NCBI RefSeq assembly: GCF_028826155.1
Contig: NZ_JAQGPN010000001.1
Coordinates: 2,051,501-2,115,500, forward strand
Length of the DNA stretch: 64,000 nucleotides
Origin: Mesorhizobium shangrilense
GTDB taxonomy: Bacteria; Pseudomonadota; Alphaproteobacteria; Rhizobiales; Rhizobiaceae
Direction of reading: 5' to 3'
Shown here in pieces: positions 29,073 through 38,643 of this stretch (positions within the stretch are counted from its first letter, which is position 1; every line of letters starts with the position of its first letter). Made by a program: the position numbers and the translations under genes. The notes below the pieces were generated by a model. That model ran no database searches. It was not told where the DNA came from and saw only the letters and a program-made list of their open reading frames with translations.

Positions 29073-29409
29073 TCTCTGGGATCTCCTAAAACTATGCATG
29101 CTTGCAGGCGCCTGTCTTCGCCTCCTCCCAAGAATGACGAATCAAATCCTACGTGCGACTAACCCCGCACGGGCCGACTAGCAGCCTTGAGCGGGGAGCG
29201 GGCAACAAATCGGTGCCCGGCGGTCAGGTTTTCGTGTGCCGTGGCCAAAGGGGCACAGTGTTCATATCGCTTGAGCGATGACGCCGCCGGAGGGTTGAAG
29301 GGCCTGCTGCATGCCCCTGCGCGATGCGCAAAATCGGCAGTTCCGGGGAACGGCGGCACTTCGACTGCGTTGTTGAGCACACACATCCATCCGAGAGCGG
29401 AGACACGCC
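29073..29409. other. porin promoter/leader region
   Basis: 337 bases between the divergent porin gene and a small charged-protein gene. By position it holds the porin promoter and 5' leader. I see no strong repeat, operator or additional gene. Confidence 0.4.
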
Positions 29410-29598
29410 ATGGGCATCGAGCAGGCACCGACGAAGACGGGCAAGGAGGCGGCCCGGGACCTCAGGAAGTCGACCGCGCAAGAGGAGCGGAAGGTGGAAG
29501 CCCGGAAGGGCAGCGACCTGAAGAAAGGGGAACAGCGCTTCGAGGAGCGCGCGAAGAGTTCGGACGGCCGCAGCGCGGGCGCCAAACAGCGCGACTAG
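29410..29598 (+). CDS. small, highly charged hypothetical protein
   Basis: 62 residues, nearly all Lys, Arg, Glu, Asp, Ser, Gly and Ala, with no hydrophobic core and no Cys or Trp. It is therefore likely disordered or nucleic-acid associated. GGAG lies 8 bases ahead of the ATG. No family recognised. Given its length and composition it could still be spurious. Confidence 0.45.
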   Translation: MGIEQAPTKTGKEAARDLRKSTAQEERKVEARKGSDLKKGEQRFEERAKSSDGRSAGAKQRD

Positions 29599-29725
29599 CG
29601 AGCCGACTGCCCGGGTTCGGTCTCATACCAGTTTTCCTGTGACTTGATCCGACCCATCCTGTATTTATCGGGCATTCGTGCCGGCGAACCGCCGGCCGAA
29701 TGCCAGCGTTTTGAGGGATGCTACG

Positions 29726-30652
29726 ATGCTTTGGAAGGGTCGCCGTCAGAGTTCCAACATCGAGGACCAGCGTGGCCGGAGCGGTGGCGGTTTTCCCGGG
29801 GGGTTCCCCGGCGGCGGGCCGGGCAGGGTGCGCATCCCGATCGGGCGCAGCGCCGGAGGCGGCGGACTCGGCACCATCGTCATCCTGGTCGTCCTGTTCT
29901 TTGCCCTGCGCGCCTGCGGCATAGATCCCCTCGACATGCTGGCTGGCGGCGGTGCGCCTGGCGGCGGCGGGCAGATAACGGATAACCGGACAAGTCCCGG
30001 CGGGACGCAAAGCGCCGACGAGATGAAGCAGTTCGTGTCGACGGTGCTGGCCGAGACGGAAGACGTCTGGAACGGCATCTTCCAGGCCGAAGGCGAAACC
30101 TACCGCGAGCCCACGCTGACGCTGTTTTCGGACCAAATCCGCTCGGCTTGCGGCTTCGCGTCGTCCGCGTCGGGGCCGTTCTACTGCCCTGGCGACCAGA
30201 AGGTCTATCTCGACACCAGCTTCTTCGCCCAGCTCGACCAGCAGTTCGGCGCGTCCGGCGACTTCGCGCAGGCCTACGTCATTGCGCACGAGGTGGGCCA
30301 CCACGTGCAGAACCTGATCGGCGTGCTGCCCAAGTTCAACCAGATGCGGCAAAGCATGAACGAGGTCGAGGCCAACCAGATGTCGATGCGCGTCGAGCTG
30401 CAGGCAGACTGCTTCGCGGGCGTCTGGGGCCACTTCACGGCGCAGAAGGGTCTGCTCGAAGAGGGTGACGTCGAAGAGGCGCTGAACGCCGCCCAGCAGA
30501 TCGGCGACGACACGCTGCAGAAGCGCACGCAGGGCTATGTCGTGCCGGAGAGCTTCAATCACGGCACATCCGAGCAGCGCCAGACCTGGTTCGCGCGCGG
30601 CTTCAGGAGCGGCAAGCTCGCCGACTGCGATACGTTCAACAACCCGATCTGA
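29726..30652 (+). CDS. neutral zinc metallopeptidase (YpfJ family)
   Basis: 308 residues. A Gly-rich N-terminus (GGGFPGGFPGGGPGR) precedes one membrane helix (about 45-62), then a periplasmic domain with the zinc-binding HEVGHH motif and downstream acidic ligand region ELQADCFAGVW. These are the hallmarks of the zinc_peptidase YpfJ family. The natural substrate is unknown. The start MLWKGRRQSSN at 29726 matches relatives and has GAGGGA upstream; the frame starting at 29678 adds an unconserved leader. The gene is followed by a tandem repeat, not by a typical terminator. Confidence 0.9.
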   Translation: MLWKGRRQSSNIEDQRGRSGGGFPGGFPGGGPGRVRIPIGRSAGGGGLGTIVILVVLFFALRACGIDPLDMLAGGGAPGGGGQITDNRTSPGGTQSADEMKQFVSTVLAETEDVWNGIFQAEGETYREPTLTLFSDQIRSACGFASSASGPFYCPGDQKVYLDTSFFAQLDQQFGASGDFAQAYVIAHEVGHHVQNLIGVLPKFNQMRQSMNEVEANQMSMRVELQADCFAGVWGHFTAQKGLLEEGDVEEALNAAQQIGDDTLQKRTQGYVVPESFNHGTSEQRQTWFARGFRSGKLADCDTFNNPI

Positions 30653-30669
30653 TGGATTCGCATGAGGCC

Positions 30670-30914
30670 GGTCTGCAAATGGCGTCGTCCTGTGGTCCGG
30701 TGCTCACGGACCTGATGTCCGCTCCGCTCCGGTCCTCGAACGCCACCATTTTCGACACGGCCTGATGCGAATCCGCGTCGCGCCCGGCGGTCTGCAAATG
30801 GCGTCGTCCTGCGGTCCGGTGCTCACGGACCTGATGTCCGCTCCGCTCCGGTCCTCGAACGCCACCATTTTCGACGCGGCCTGATGCGAATCCGCGTCGC
30901 GCCGGGCGGTCTGC
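30670..30914. repeat. 119-bp tandem repeat, two full copies plus start of a third
   Basis: Two head-to-tail copies (30670-30788 and 30789-30907) differ at only about three positions; the first seven bases of a third copy follow at 30908. Each unit holds a GGTCC-rich hairpin segment and ends TGCGAATCCGCGTCGCG. It fills the whole space between the peptidase and the ABC-F gene. Confidence 0.9.
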
Positions 30915-30917
30915 CGA

Positions 30918-32528
30918 TCAAGTTGCCGGCCTCGCTCCATATCCGGACAATGGCAGTTCCAGACGGCGCGTGATGCCGATGGCCTGCAGGAACGCCTCGT
31001 CATGGCTGACGGCCAGGAGGGCGCCGTCATAGGCTCTCAGCCCTGCCTCGACTGCTTCGATCGCATCGATGTCGAGGTGGTTCGTGGGCTCGTCCAGGAC
31101 AAGCAGTTTCGGCGGCGCGGCTCCGCCGATCACGCAGGCGAGTGCTGCGCGCAGCAACTGTCCGCCGCTGAGCGTCGAGACAGTCTGAAGCGCTGCGTCG
31201 GCGCGGAACATGAAGCGGGCAAGAGCGGCCCGGCAGTCATTTTCGCTCGCACCAGGGTTCAGGCGAAGGAAATTGTCACGGATTGTGGACGCGGACTCGA
31301 GCAAGCTCGCGCGCTGGTCGAGCATGGCGAACGGCACGCCGCGCCGGATGGAGCCCGACCAGGGCTGCAACTGACCGGTCGCCAGCGCGAGCAGCGTGGT
31401 CTTGCCCGAACCATTGGGGCCGATGACCGCGACTCGTTCGGGACCGGTTATCGTGAAGGACAGGTCGCGAAGGATCGGCCGGCGGGGCTCGTAGCCCGCG
31501 GTCACGGTGTCGAAGGCAAGCACCATCCTGCCGGCCGGGAGATCGGTCGGCGGCAACGCGAACGACAGCGGCTGGAGGACCTCGATGCGTCGGCGCGCGG
31601 CTTCCGCCGCTTCCATCGCCTGGTTGCGCCTGTCTTCGGCCAGCCGGGCGCTGGCGCCGCTCGTATTCTCGCTGCGGTTCTTCAGCCCGCCGATCATGAT
31701 GCGGGGAATGTCGCCCTTGCGTGCCTTCCTCTGGCCGGCTGCGTCGTTGCGGGCCTTGCGTTCCGCCCTCTGCTGCGCGCTGCGCTGAACCTCTGCGACC
31801 TGTCGCTCCGCATCCGACAAGTCGTGCCGTGCAGCGGCGAGCTCCAGCGCCTTGCGTTCTCGGTAGCAGCTCCAGTTGCCGCCGTAACGCGTGGCGCCGA
31901 GCGTCGTCAGCTCGACGATGGCATCCATCGTGTCGAGCAGATCGCGGTCATGGCTGACGACGATGGCGCCGGCGCGCCAGCCTGCGAGAAGCTCGATCAC
32001 GGCCTGCCGGCCCTCGCGGTCGAGATTGTTGGTCGGCTCGTCGAGCAGCAGGAAATCGGGTTCGGAGAAGACGAGTGCGGCCAGGCCCGCGCGCGTGCGC
32101 TGGCCGCCGGAGAGTTCGATCAGCGGCGTCTCGGGGCGAACGTCAAGGCCGAGGCGGGCCAGCGCGGCGGCAAGGCGCGTCTCGAGCGTCCAGTCGGCAT
32201 GTGAAAGTTCGTCCAAGGTTGCTTCGCCGCTGTCGGCACGGCGCAGGAGCGCCAAGCCTTCGACAACGCCGAAAAGATCGGCGACGGTCTCGTCCGGCTC
32301 GACCTGCACGGTCTGGCGCAAAACGCCCAGCGTAGCGTCCGTGGAGACCGCCCCGGAGAGCGGCGCCAACTCGCCCGCGATGATCCTGAGGAGTGTCGTC
32401 TTGCCGACGCCGTTGCGTCCGACGAGTCCCGCGCGTTCGCGGCCGAAGCTCAGGTCGAGATTGGAGAAGAGGGGGCGGCCCTCAGGCGTGGACCAGGCAA
32501 GACTGGAAAGGGTGATGGAAGCAGGCAT
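30918..32528 (-). CDS. ABC-F family ATP-binding protein
   Basis: 536 residues with two ATP-binding cassettes and no membrane domain. First Walker A GRNGVGKTT and signature LSGGQRTRAGLA with Walker B FLLLDEPTNNLD; second Walker A GPNGSGKTT and signature LSGGQLLRAALA with Walker B LLVLDEPTNHLD. The linker between them (about 225-320) is Arg/Ala-rich and helical, as in ribosome-acting ABC-F proteins. ABC-F proteins act on the ribosome in translation or antibiotic protection; the subfamily is not resolved here. The start MPASITLSSL at 32528 begins the first domain directly. Confidence 0.9.
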   Translation of the reverse strand: MPASITLSSLAWSTPEGRPLFSNLDLSFGRERAGLVGRNGVGKTTLLRIIAGELAPLSGAVSTDATLGVLRQTVQVEPDETVADLFGVVEGLALLRRADSGEATLDELSHADWTLETRLAAALARLGLDVRPETPLIELSGGQRTRAGLAALVFSEPDFLLLDEPTNNLDREGRQAVIELLAGWRAGAIVVSHDRDLLDTMDAIVELTTLGATRYGGNWSCYRERKALELAAARHDLSDAERQVAEVQRSAQQRAERKARNDAAGQRKARKGDIPRIMIGGLKNRSENTSGASARLAEDRRNQAMEAAEAARRRIEVLQPLSFALPPTDLPAGRMVLAFDTVTAGYEPRRPILRDLSFTITGPERVAVIGPNGSGKTTLLALATGQLQPWSGSIRRGVPFAMLDQRASLLESASTIRDNFLRLNPGASENDCRAALARFMFRADAALQTVSTLSGGQLLRAALACVIGGAAPPKLLVLDEPTNHLDIDAIEAVEAGLRAYDGALLAVSHDEAFLQAIGITRRLELPLSGYGARPAT

Positions 32529-32779
32529 GGATATGGAGTTCCCCGGCGGCAAGGCGAAGTGGCGTTGCGGTCGGGTTGAAATCCATTGCTGTGCGCATCC
32601 TGTTGGTCTGGCTGTTCGGCGAGATAAAGGCTCGAAGCCCGAATTTCAACCGTCGGCTGTTCTGCCGCCGAGGCGGGCGCTGGAACACGGTGGTCGCCGG
32701 CAGTGCGGGCTCCGGCTTCCGTCTTGAACCAAATGCGCACGCCGGCGTTCGTGTCAAAGAGCGAGCATGGGCAGCGGCA

Positions 32780-33772
32780 ATGGACGAGAAAAAGACGATC
32801 GATCCCAGAACGTCGCGTGTGGATTGGGGCGATGGCGCGCCAGGGCGGAAGGCGCGGCGGCCGGGGGAACTGTCGGGGCGCGCCTGGTGGCGCATCCTGA
32901 AACGGGTCTGGAACGAGGTGAATGACGACCGCGTGCTGTTGATCGCAGCGGGCGCCACCTACTATCTGCTGCTTGCCCTGTTTCCGGCGCTGGCGGCTTT
33001 CGTGTCGATCTACGGATTCGTCGCGGATCCGCGCACCATCGCGGAGCATGTCGCCTTCCTGGGAGGCATGCTGCCGCGCGGCGGACTGGACATCATCAGC
33101 AACCAGCTCAACGCACTGGCTTCACAGGACCGGGAGGCGCTCAGCATCGGCTTTGTCAGCGGTCTCGTCATCGCGCTGTGGAGCGCCAACAGCGGCGTGA
33201 AGGCGCTCTTCGACGCGATGAACATCGCCTATGACGAAACCGAGAAGCGCGGGTTCATCCGGCTGAATCTCTGGTCGGGCTTCTTCACGCTCGGCGCGAT
33301 CCTCATTGGCGTGGTGCTGATGGTCTCGGTCGGCGTGGTGCCTGCGGTGCTCGCGCTGCTCAGGCTCGGTCCCTGGACCGAAACGATCATCTCGCTGGCG
33401 CGGTGGCCGCTGATGCTCGTCTTCATCTGGCTCGGCATCGCGCTGATGTACCGGTACGGCCCCTCGCGGGAGCGGGCCAAGTGGCGTTGGCTCACCTGGG
33501 GCGCGACGCTCGCCACGGTCGTCTGGGTGGTCGTGTCGGCGGGCTTTTCCTACTACCTGCAGAACTTTGCGGACTACAACGCCACCTACGGATCGCTGGG
33601 GGCCGTCATCGGCTTCATGATCTGGGTGTGGCTGTCGGTCACCATCCTCATCGTGGGCGCGGAGCTGAACTCCGAGATGGAGCACCAGACCGCGGTCGAT
33701 TCCACCACGGGCCCGCCGCAGCCGATGGGCGAGCGGGGCGCGCACATGGCGGATCATGTGGCGAAGAGTTGA
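32780..33772 (+). CDS. YihY/BrkB family inner-membrane protein
   Basis: 330 residues with about six membrane helices and the family motif AAGATYYLLLALFPALAAFVSIYG near the N-terminus; ALWSANSGVKALFDAMNIAYDE is a second conserved stretch. The family was once labelled ribonuclease BN, which was wrong; its function is undefined. The C-terminal tail is hydrophilic. The ATG at 32780 is chosen because the protein family begins shortly before the first helix; the ribosome site is weak and the frame extends upstream to 32576. Confidence 0.88.
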   Translation: MDEKKTIDPRTSRVDWGDGAPGRKARRPGELSGRAWWRILKRVWNEVNDDRVLLIAAGATYYLLLALFPALAAFVSIYGFVADPRTIAEHVAFLGGMLPRGGLDIISNQLNALASQDREALSIGFVSGLVIALWSANSGVKALFDAMNIAYDETEKRGFIRLNLWSGFFTLGAILIGVVLMVSVGVVPAVLALLRLGPWTETIISLARWPLMLVFIWLGIALMYRYGPSRERAKWRWLTWGATLATVVWVVVSAGFSYYLQNFADYNATYGSLGAVIGFMIWVWLSVTILIVGAELNSEMEHQTAVDSTTGPPQPMGERGAHMADHVAKS

Positions 33773-33847
33773 CGACAGCGTGCGCGACGACGCATTCCGA
33801 CCGGCGGCATCAGCGCCGGTCAGGAGACGGGCATGCGGCGCCGGAGA

Positions 33848-35050
<1,203 letters not shown>

Positions 35051-35339
35051 GGTCGTGCTCCATCGGTGGCGCGCCGCGCCCCTTGAACACAGGTCCGTCC
35101 AGGGCCATATGGCGCAGCGAAAAGCACGGGTTGCCGCCATCCGGCGACCTCCCATGCGCGAAAACATAGTCCATGCAAGGCGCGGAACATAGGGTATGGC
35201 CGGTGACGGGTCAACTGTCCCATCGTCTCCGCAGGCAAAATAGTTTCATCAACGAATCCAATGGCTTGAAGTCGGGCAGCCGAATTGCTTCGGCAGTGCG
35301 GCAAGGCTATTCTGATAGACGCTGCGACAGGAGACCAAG

Positions 35340-35789
35340 ATGCGCGAGCAAATTTCCGAGGCCTTGAAGACGGCCATCCGGACACAGGACAAGAAACGGA
35401 CAGGGACGCTGCGGCTGATCAATGCCGCAATCCAGGACCGCGACATCGCCAATCGCGGGCAGGGAAAGGACCAGGTCAACGACGACGAGATCCTGCAGAT
35501 CCTGACCAAGATGGTGAAGCAGCGCGAGGAATCCGCCAAGGCCTTCGAAGAGGGCAACCGCGTCGAACTCGCCGAACAGGAGCGCGACGAGATCGCGATC
35601 ATCCGCGACTTCATGCCGAAGCAGCTCGGCGACGACCAGGTGCGCAACGCCTGCCAGCAGGTGATCAAGGAAGTCGGCGCCGACGGCCTGCGCGACATGG
35701 GCAAATGCATGAACGCGCTGAAGGAAAAGTTTCCCGGCCAGATGGATTTCGGCAAGGCGAGCGGCATCGTGAAGGGAATGCTCCAGTAG
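35340..35789 (+). CDS. yqeY: GatB/YqeY domain-containing protein
   Basis: A 149-residue soluble protein matching YqeY in full length: MREQISEALKTAIRTQDKKRTGTLRLINAAIQ, then LQILTKMVKQREESAKAFEEGNR and a C-terminal helical module ending GIVKGMLQ. It shares the tail domain of the GatB amidotransferase subunit; its function in bacteria is not firmly known. ACAGGAG precedes the ATG. It is commonly found beside carA and dnaG in alphaproteobacteria, as here. Confidence 0.93.
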   Translation: MREQISEALKTAIRTQDKKRTGTLRLINAAIQDRDIANRGQGKDQVNDDEILQILTKMVKQREESAKAFEEGNRVELAEQERDEIAIIRDFMPKQLGDDQVRNACQQVIKEVGADGLRDMGKCMNALKEKFPGQMDFGKASGIVKGMLQ

Positions 35790-35980
35790 AGTCCGGGTAC
35801 ATTCCCAGAGCAGTCTGAGGCGACGTTCGGCGGGGTTCCGATGGTCGGGGTGGACGTGAATCGCATCTTGATTGGAACGGGCGCCGGCCCGGACGGCCCG
35901 GGCTGGGGCGCAATTAGCCTCCGGCCCGAGCCGCCAGTCGAATCCGCCATCGCCAGGGCCGCGCGCCGCCAGAGTGCAGC

Positions 35981-37189
35981 GTGAAGCCTGCCGCAGGGGG
36001 CGGGGGCTGGTTCATAAGCGCCCTTGGCGCAGCGCAGCTATGCTCGTGGGGGACGCTGTTCTACGGCTTTCCCCTGATCGCCGAGGCGATGCGTGCGGAG
36101 CTCGGCTGGTCGAAGGCGACGCTCTACGGGGCGGCGACGCTCGGCATGCTTCTGGCCGGCCTTGCGGCATATCCAGTAGGGGCGGCGATCGACCGGGGCC
36201 ATGGTCGGATCTTGATGTCGGGCGCATCCGTGCTTGCAGGCCTGCTACTCGTCGCCTGGTCGCAGGTCGATGGCCTGGTCTCCTTCTATGCGGTTCTGGC
36301 TGTCCTCGGCTGCATGCAAGCTGCCACACTCTACGAGCCGGCCTTCGCCGTCGTCGCCCGTCGCGTGGGGGCCGCCAATGCGCGCCGCGGCATCACGGCG
36401 CTGACGCTGTGGGGCGGCTTCGCCAGCACAGTCTTCATTCCGATCATCCAGTTCCTGATCGAAACCCAGGGGTGGCGCGGGGCGCTGCTGGCCATGGCGG
36501 CCGTCAATGTGATCGTCTGCGGCGGCCTGAACTTCCTCGCCATCGATCAGCCTCGTGATGTCCCCGTCCGCGCTGCGGAGCCCGGCGAGCCGCTGCCGGT
36601 CGCCGGCCGCGCGGCAGTCGCAGCTGCCATGCGCAGACCGTCCTTCTGGGGCCTGATGCTGGCCTTCGTCTCCTACGCATTCGCGTTCTCGTCGCTGACG
36701 TATCATTTCTTCCCGCTGCTGCTCGAGCGGGGCCTCGATTCGACGGGCGCGGTCGCGGTGCTGACCGTCATCGGGCCGGCGCAGGTGGCAGGCCGCTTCC
36801 TGATCGGGGCTTTCGCCCCGGACGCGCCCCTGCGTTGGTTGGGATCGGCCATCGTCGTGGTGTTTCCGTTTGCCGTGATCGGCTTTGCTCTGGCGCCACC
36901 CGACGTGCTGGTGATCGCCGCCGTCGCGGTGTTCTACGGGGCGGCCAACGGCATGATCACCATCGTGCGCGGCATGGCCGTGCCCGAAATGGTGTCGCGC
37001 GACGGCTATGGGGCGATCAACGGGTCGCTCGTCGCCCCGATGAACGTGATGACGGCGCTGGCGCCGCTGGGGGCCGCGCTGCTTTGGCAGGCGAGTGGCG
37101 GCTACGGCGCGGTGCTCGGCGCCATCTTCGCCGGATCGCTGACGCTTTGCGCCGGTTTCTGGTTTGCGGCGTGGAAGGCGAGAGTGTGA
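35981..37189 (+). CDS. MFS transporter
   Basis: 402 residues with twelve hydrophobic helices in two halves. The first half starts WFISALGAAQLCSWGTLFYGFPLIAEAM and has the loop AAIDRGHGRILM at the A-motif position. The loop between helices 6 and 7 holds QPRDVPVRAAEPGEP. Substrate unknown. The start is GTG at 35981; helix 1 begins about nine residues later, so the N-terminus is reasonable. Confidence 0.88.
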   Translation: MKPAAGGGGWFISALGAAQLCSWGTLFYGFPLIAEAMRAELGWSKATLYGAATLGMLLAGLAAYPVGAAIDRGHGRILMSGASVLAGLLLVAWSQVDGLVSFYAVLAVLGCMQAATLYEPAFAVVARRVGAANARRGITALTLWGGFASTVFIPIIQFLIETQGWRGALLAMAAVNVIVCGGLNFLAIDQPRDVPVRAAEPGEPLPVAGRAAVAAAMRRPSFWGLMLAFVSYAFAFSSLTYHFFPLLLERGLDSTGAVAVLTVIGPAQVAGRFLIGAFAPDAPLRWLGSAIVVVFPFAVIGFALAPPDVLVIAAVAVFYGAANGMITIVRGMAVPEMVSRDGYGAINGSLVAPMNVMTALAPLGAALLWQASGGYGAVLGAIFAGSLTLCAGFWFAAWKARV

Positions 37190-37361
37190 GGCGCGGAAGC
37201 ATGCCCAGCCTGCCGAAAGTCGCCGACCGACGCTGCGGCAAGGGGGCTTGAACTCGAAGATGGCAAAACAAGACGCCACGGCAACCATTGCGCACCGCGC
37301 AAAGTTCTTGCCAATATTCGGGTGCGGGGCGTAGTCACTCCGCAACAGTCGAGGACCGCAG

Positions 37362-38537
37362 TTGAACGAAATCGAGCGACCCAAGAAGCGTGCGCCGCAG
37401 TGGCTGGGCAATTCCGCGCCCGGCACGGCGCTCATATCGCCCGTTTCAGCGGCGCGATGGCTGCTCGTCCTCGTCTTCGCAGCGGGCATCTATTTCTTCC
37501 ACGGCTTCCTGGTGCCTGTTCTGGCGGCGCTGGTCATCGCCTTCGCCAGCTGGCCGATCTACCAGGACCTCCTGCGCCGCGTCGGCGGCAACCGGACCAC
37601 CGCCGCATCGGTCGCCATCCTCCTGATCCTCGGCTTCCTCGTCCTGCCGGTCATCGTCGCCGTCAGCTATACGGTCGACGAGATCACCCAGTGGTTCAAC
37701 TGGGCCGTGGAGACCAATCGTACCGGCGCGATCACGCCTGACTGGATCACAGCGCTGCCGATCGTGGGGACGTGGCTCGACGAACAGTGGCTGCGCTACA
37801 TCGGGCATCCCGGCGCGGTCGGGGAACTCGTGCAACTGATCAGCGGCGCCAATATCGGCAGCATCTACCGCGGGCTGCTGGCGGCGGGCACAGGCGTCTT
37901 CGACCTATTCCTGACCCTGCTGTTCATGCTGATCGCGCTGTTCTTCGTCTATCGCGACGGCGCCGGCTTCGCCGCGCAGATCGACACGATCGGCGAGCGC
38001 GTGTTCCCGGAGCGTTGGGAGCGCATCTCCCGCATCGTGCCGGCGACCATCAGCTCGACCGTCATGGGCATGACGCTGATCGCCATCGGCGAGGGCATCG
38101 TGCTCGGCGTCGCCTACTGGATCGCCGGCGTGCCGTCACCAGTGACGCTCGGGGTGCTGACGGGCATCATGGCGCTGATACCGGGCGGCGCGCCGCTGTC
38201 CTTCAGCCTTGTCTCGGTCTATCTCATCGCCAGCGGGTCGCCGATCGCCGGCATCGGCCTGTTCGCCTGGGGCTCGATCGAGCTTTTCATCGTCGACAAG
38301 ACGCTGCGGCCGAGGCTGGTCGGCGGTCCCATTAAACTGCCCTTCCTGCCGACCTTCTTCGGGCTCATCGGCGGGGTGAAGACCATGGGCTTCCTGGGAT
38401 TGTTCGTCGGACCGGTGCTGATGGCGCTGCTCGTCGCGATCTGGCGGGAATGGGTGCGTGAAGTCGATCAGTCGAACCAGGCGCTCGCGGCAGCGGCGCT
38501 GCCGGGGCGCGAGGGCAATCTTCCACGCCAGCGCTGA
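37362..38537 (+). CDS. AI-2E family transporter
   Basis: A 391-residue permease with about eight membrane helices. Family features are HGFLVPVLAALVIAFASWPIYQ near the start and the C-terminal block LTGIMALIPGGAPLSFSLVS...VDKTLRPRLVGGPIKLPFLPTFFGLIGG. Members were named for autoinducer-2 export, but several are ion/proton antiporters, so the substrate is open. Start codon is TTG at 37362 with a weak GAGG upstream. An intergenic repeat follows the gene. Confidence 0.9.
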   Translation: MNEIERPKKRAPQWLGNSAPGTALISPVSAARWLLVLVFAAGIYFFHGFLVPVLAALVIAFASWPIYQDLLRRVGGNRTTAASVAILLILGFLVLPVIVAVSYTVDEITQWFNWAVETNRTGAITPDWITALPIVGTWLDEQWLRYIGHPGAVGELVQLISGANIGSIYRGLLAAGTGVFDLFLTLLFMLIALFFVYRDGAGFAAQIDTIGERVFPERWERISRIVPATISSTVMGMTLIAIGEGIVLGVAYWIAGVPSPVTLGVLTGIMALIPGGAPLSFSLVSVYLIASGSPIAGIGLFAWGSIELFIVDKTLRPRLVGGPIKLPFLPTFFGLIGGVKTMGFLGLFVGPVLMALLVAIWREWVREVDQSNQALAAAALPGREGNLPRQR

Positions 38538-38553
38538 CCTGGAGCCGCGGTCT

Positions 38554-38636
38554 GTCGAATGCCAGTCCGCCGCTCCATCTGTTCTACAGTCGCATTTGTG
38601 CGACGCCAGACGGTTTCGTCTGGCTGCAAAATGCTC
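38554..38636. repeat. dispersed intergenic repeat, copy A
   Basis: An 80-base element with two adjacent hairpins: GTCGCA/TGCGAC (38589-38604) and GCCAGACG/CGTCTGGC (38605-38624), ending TGCAAAATGCT. A close copy with the same layout lies at 48569-48653. Confidence 0.8.
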
Positions 38637-38643
38637 GAAGGGC

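Noticed and set aside
30704..31030. 108-codon minus-strand frame across the 119-bp repeat
   Set aside because: It is made of the repeat itself plus the overlapping end of the ABC-F gene and lacks a ribosome site.
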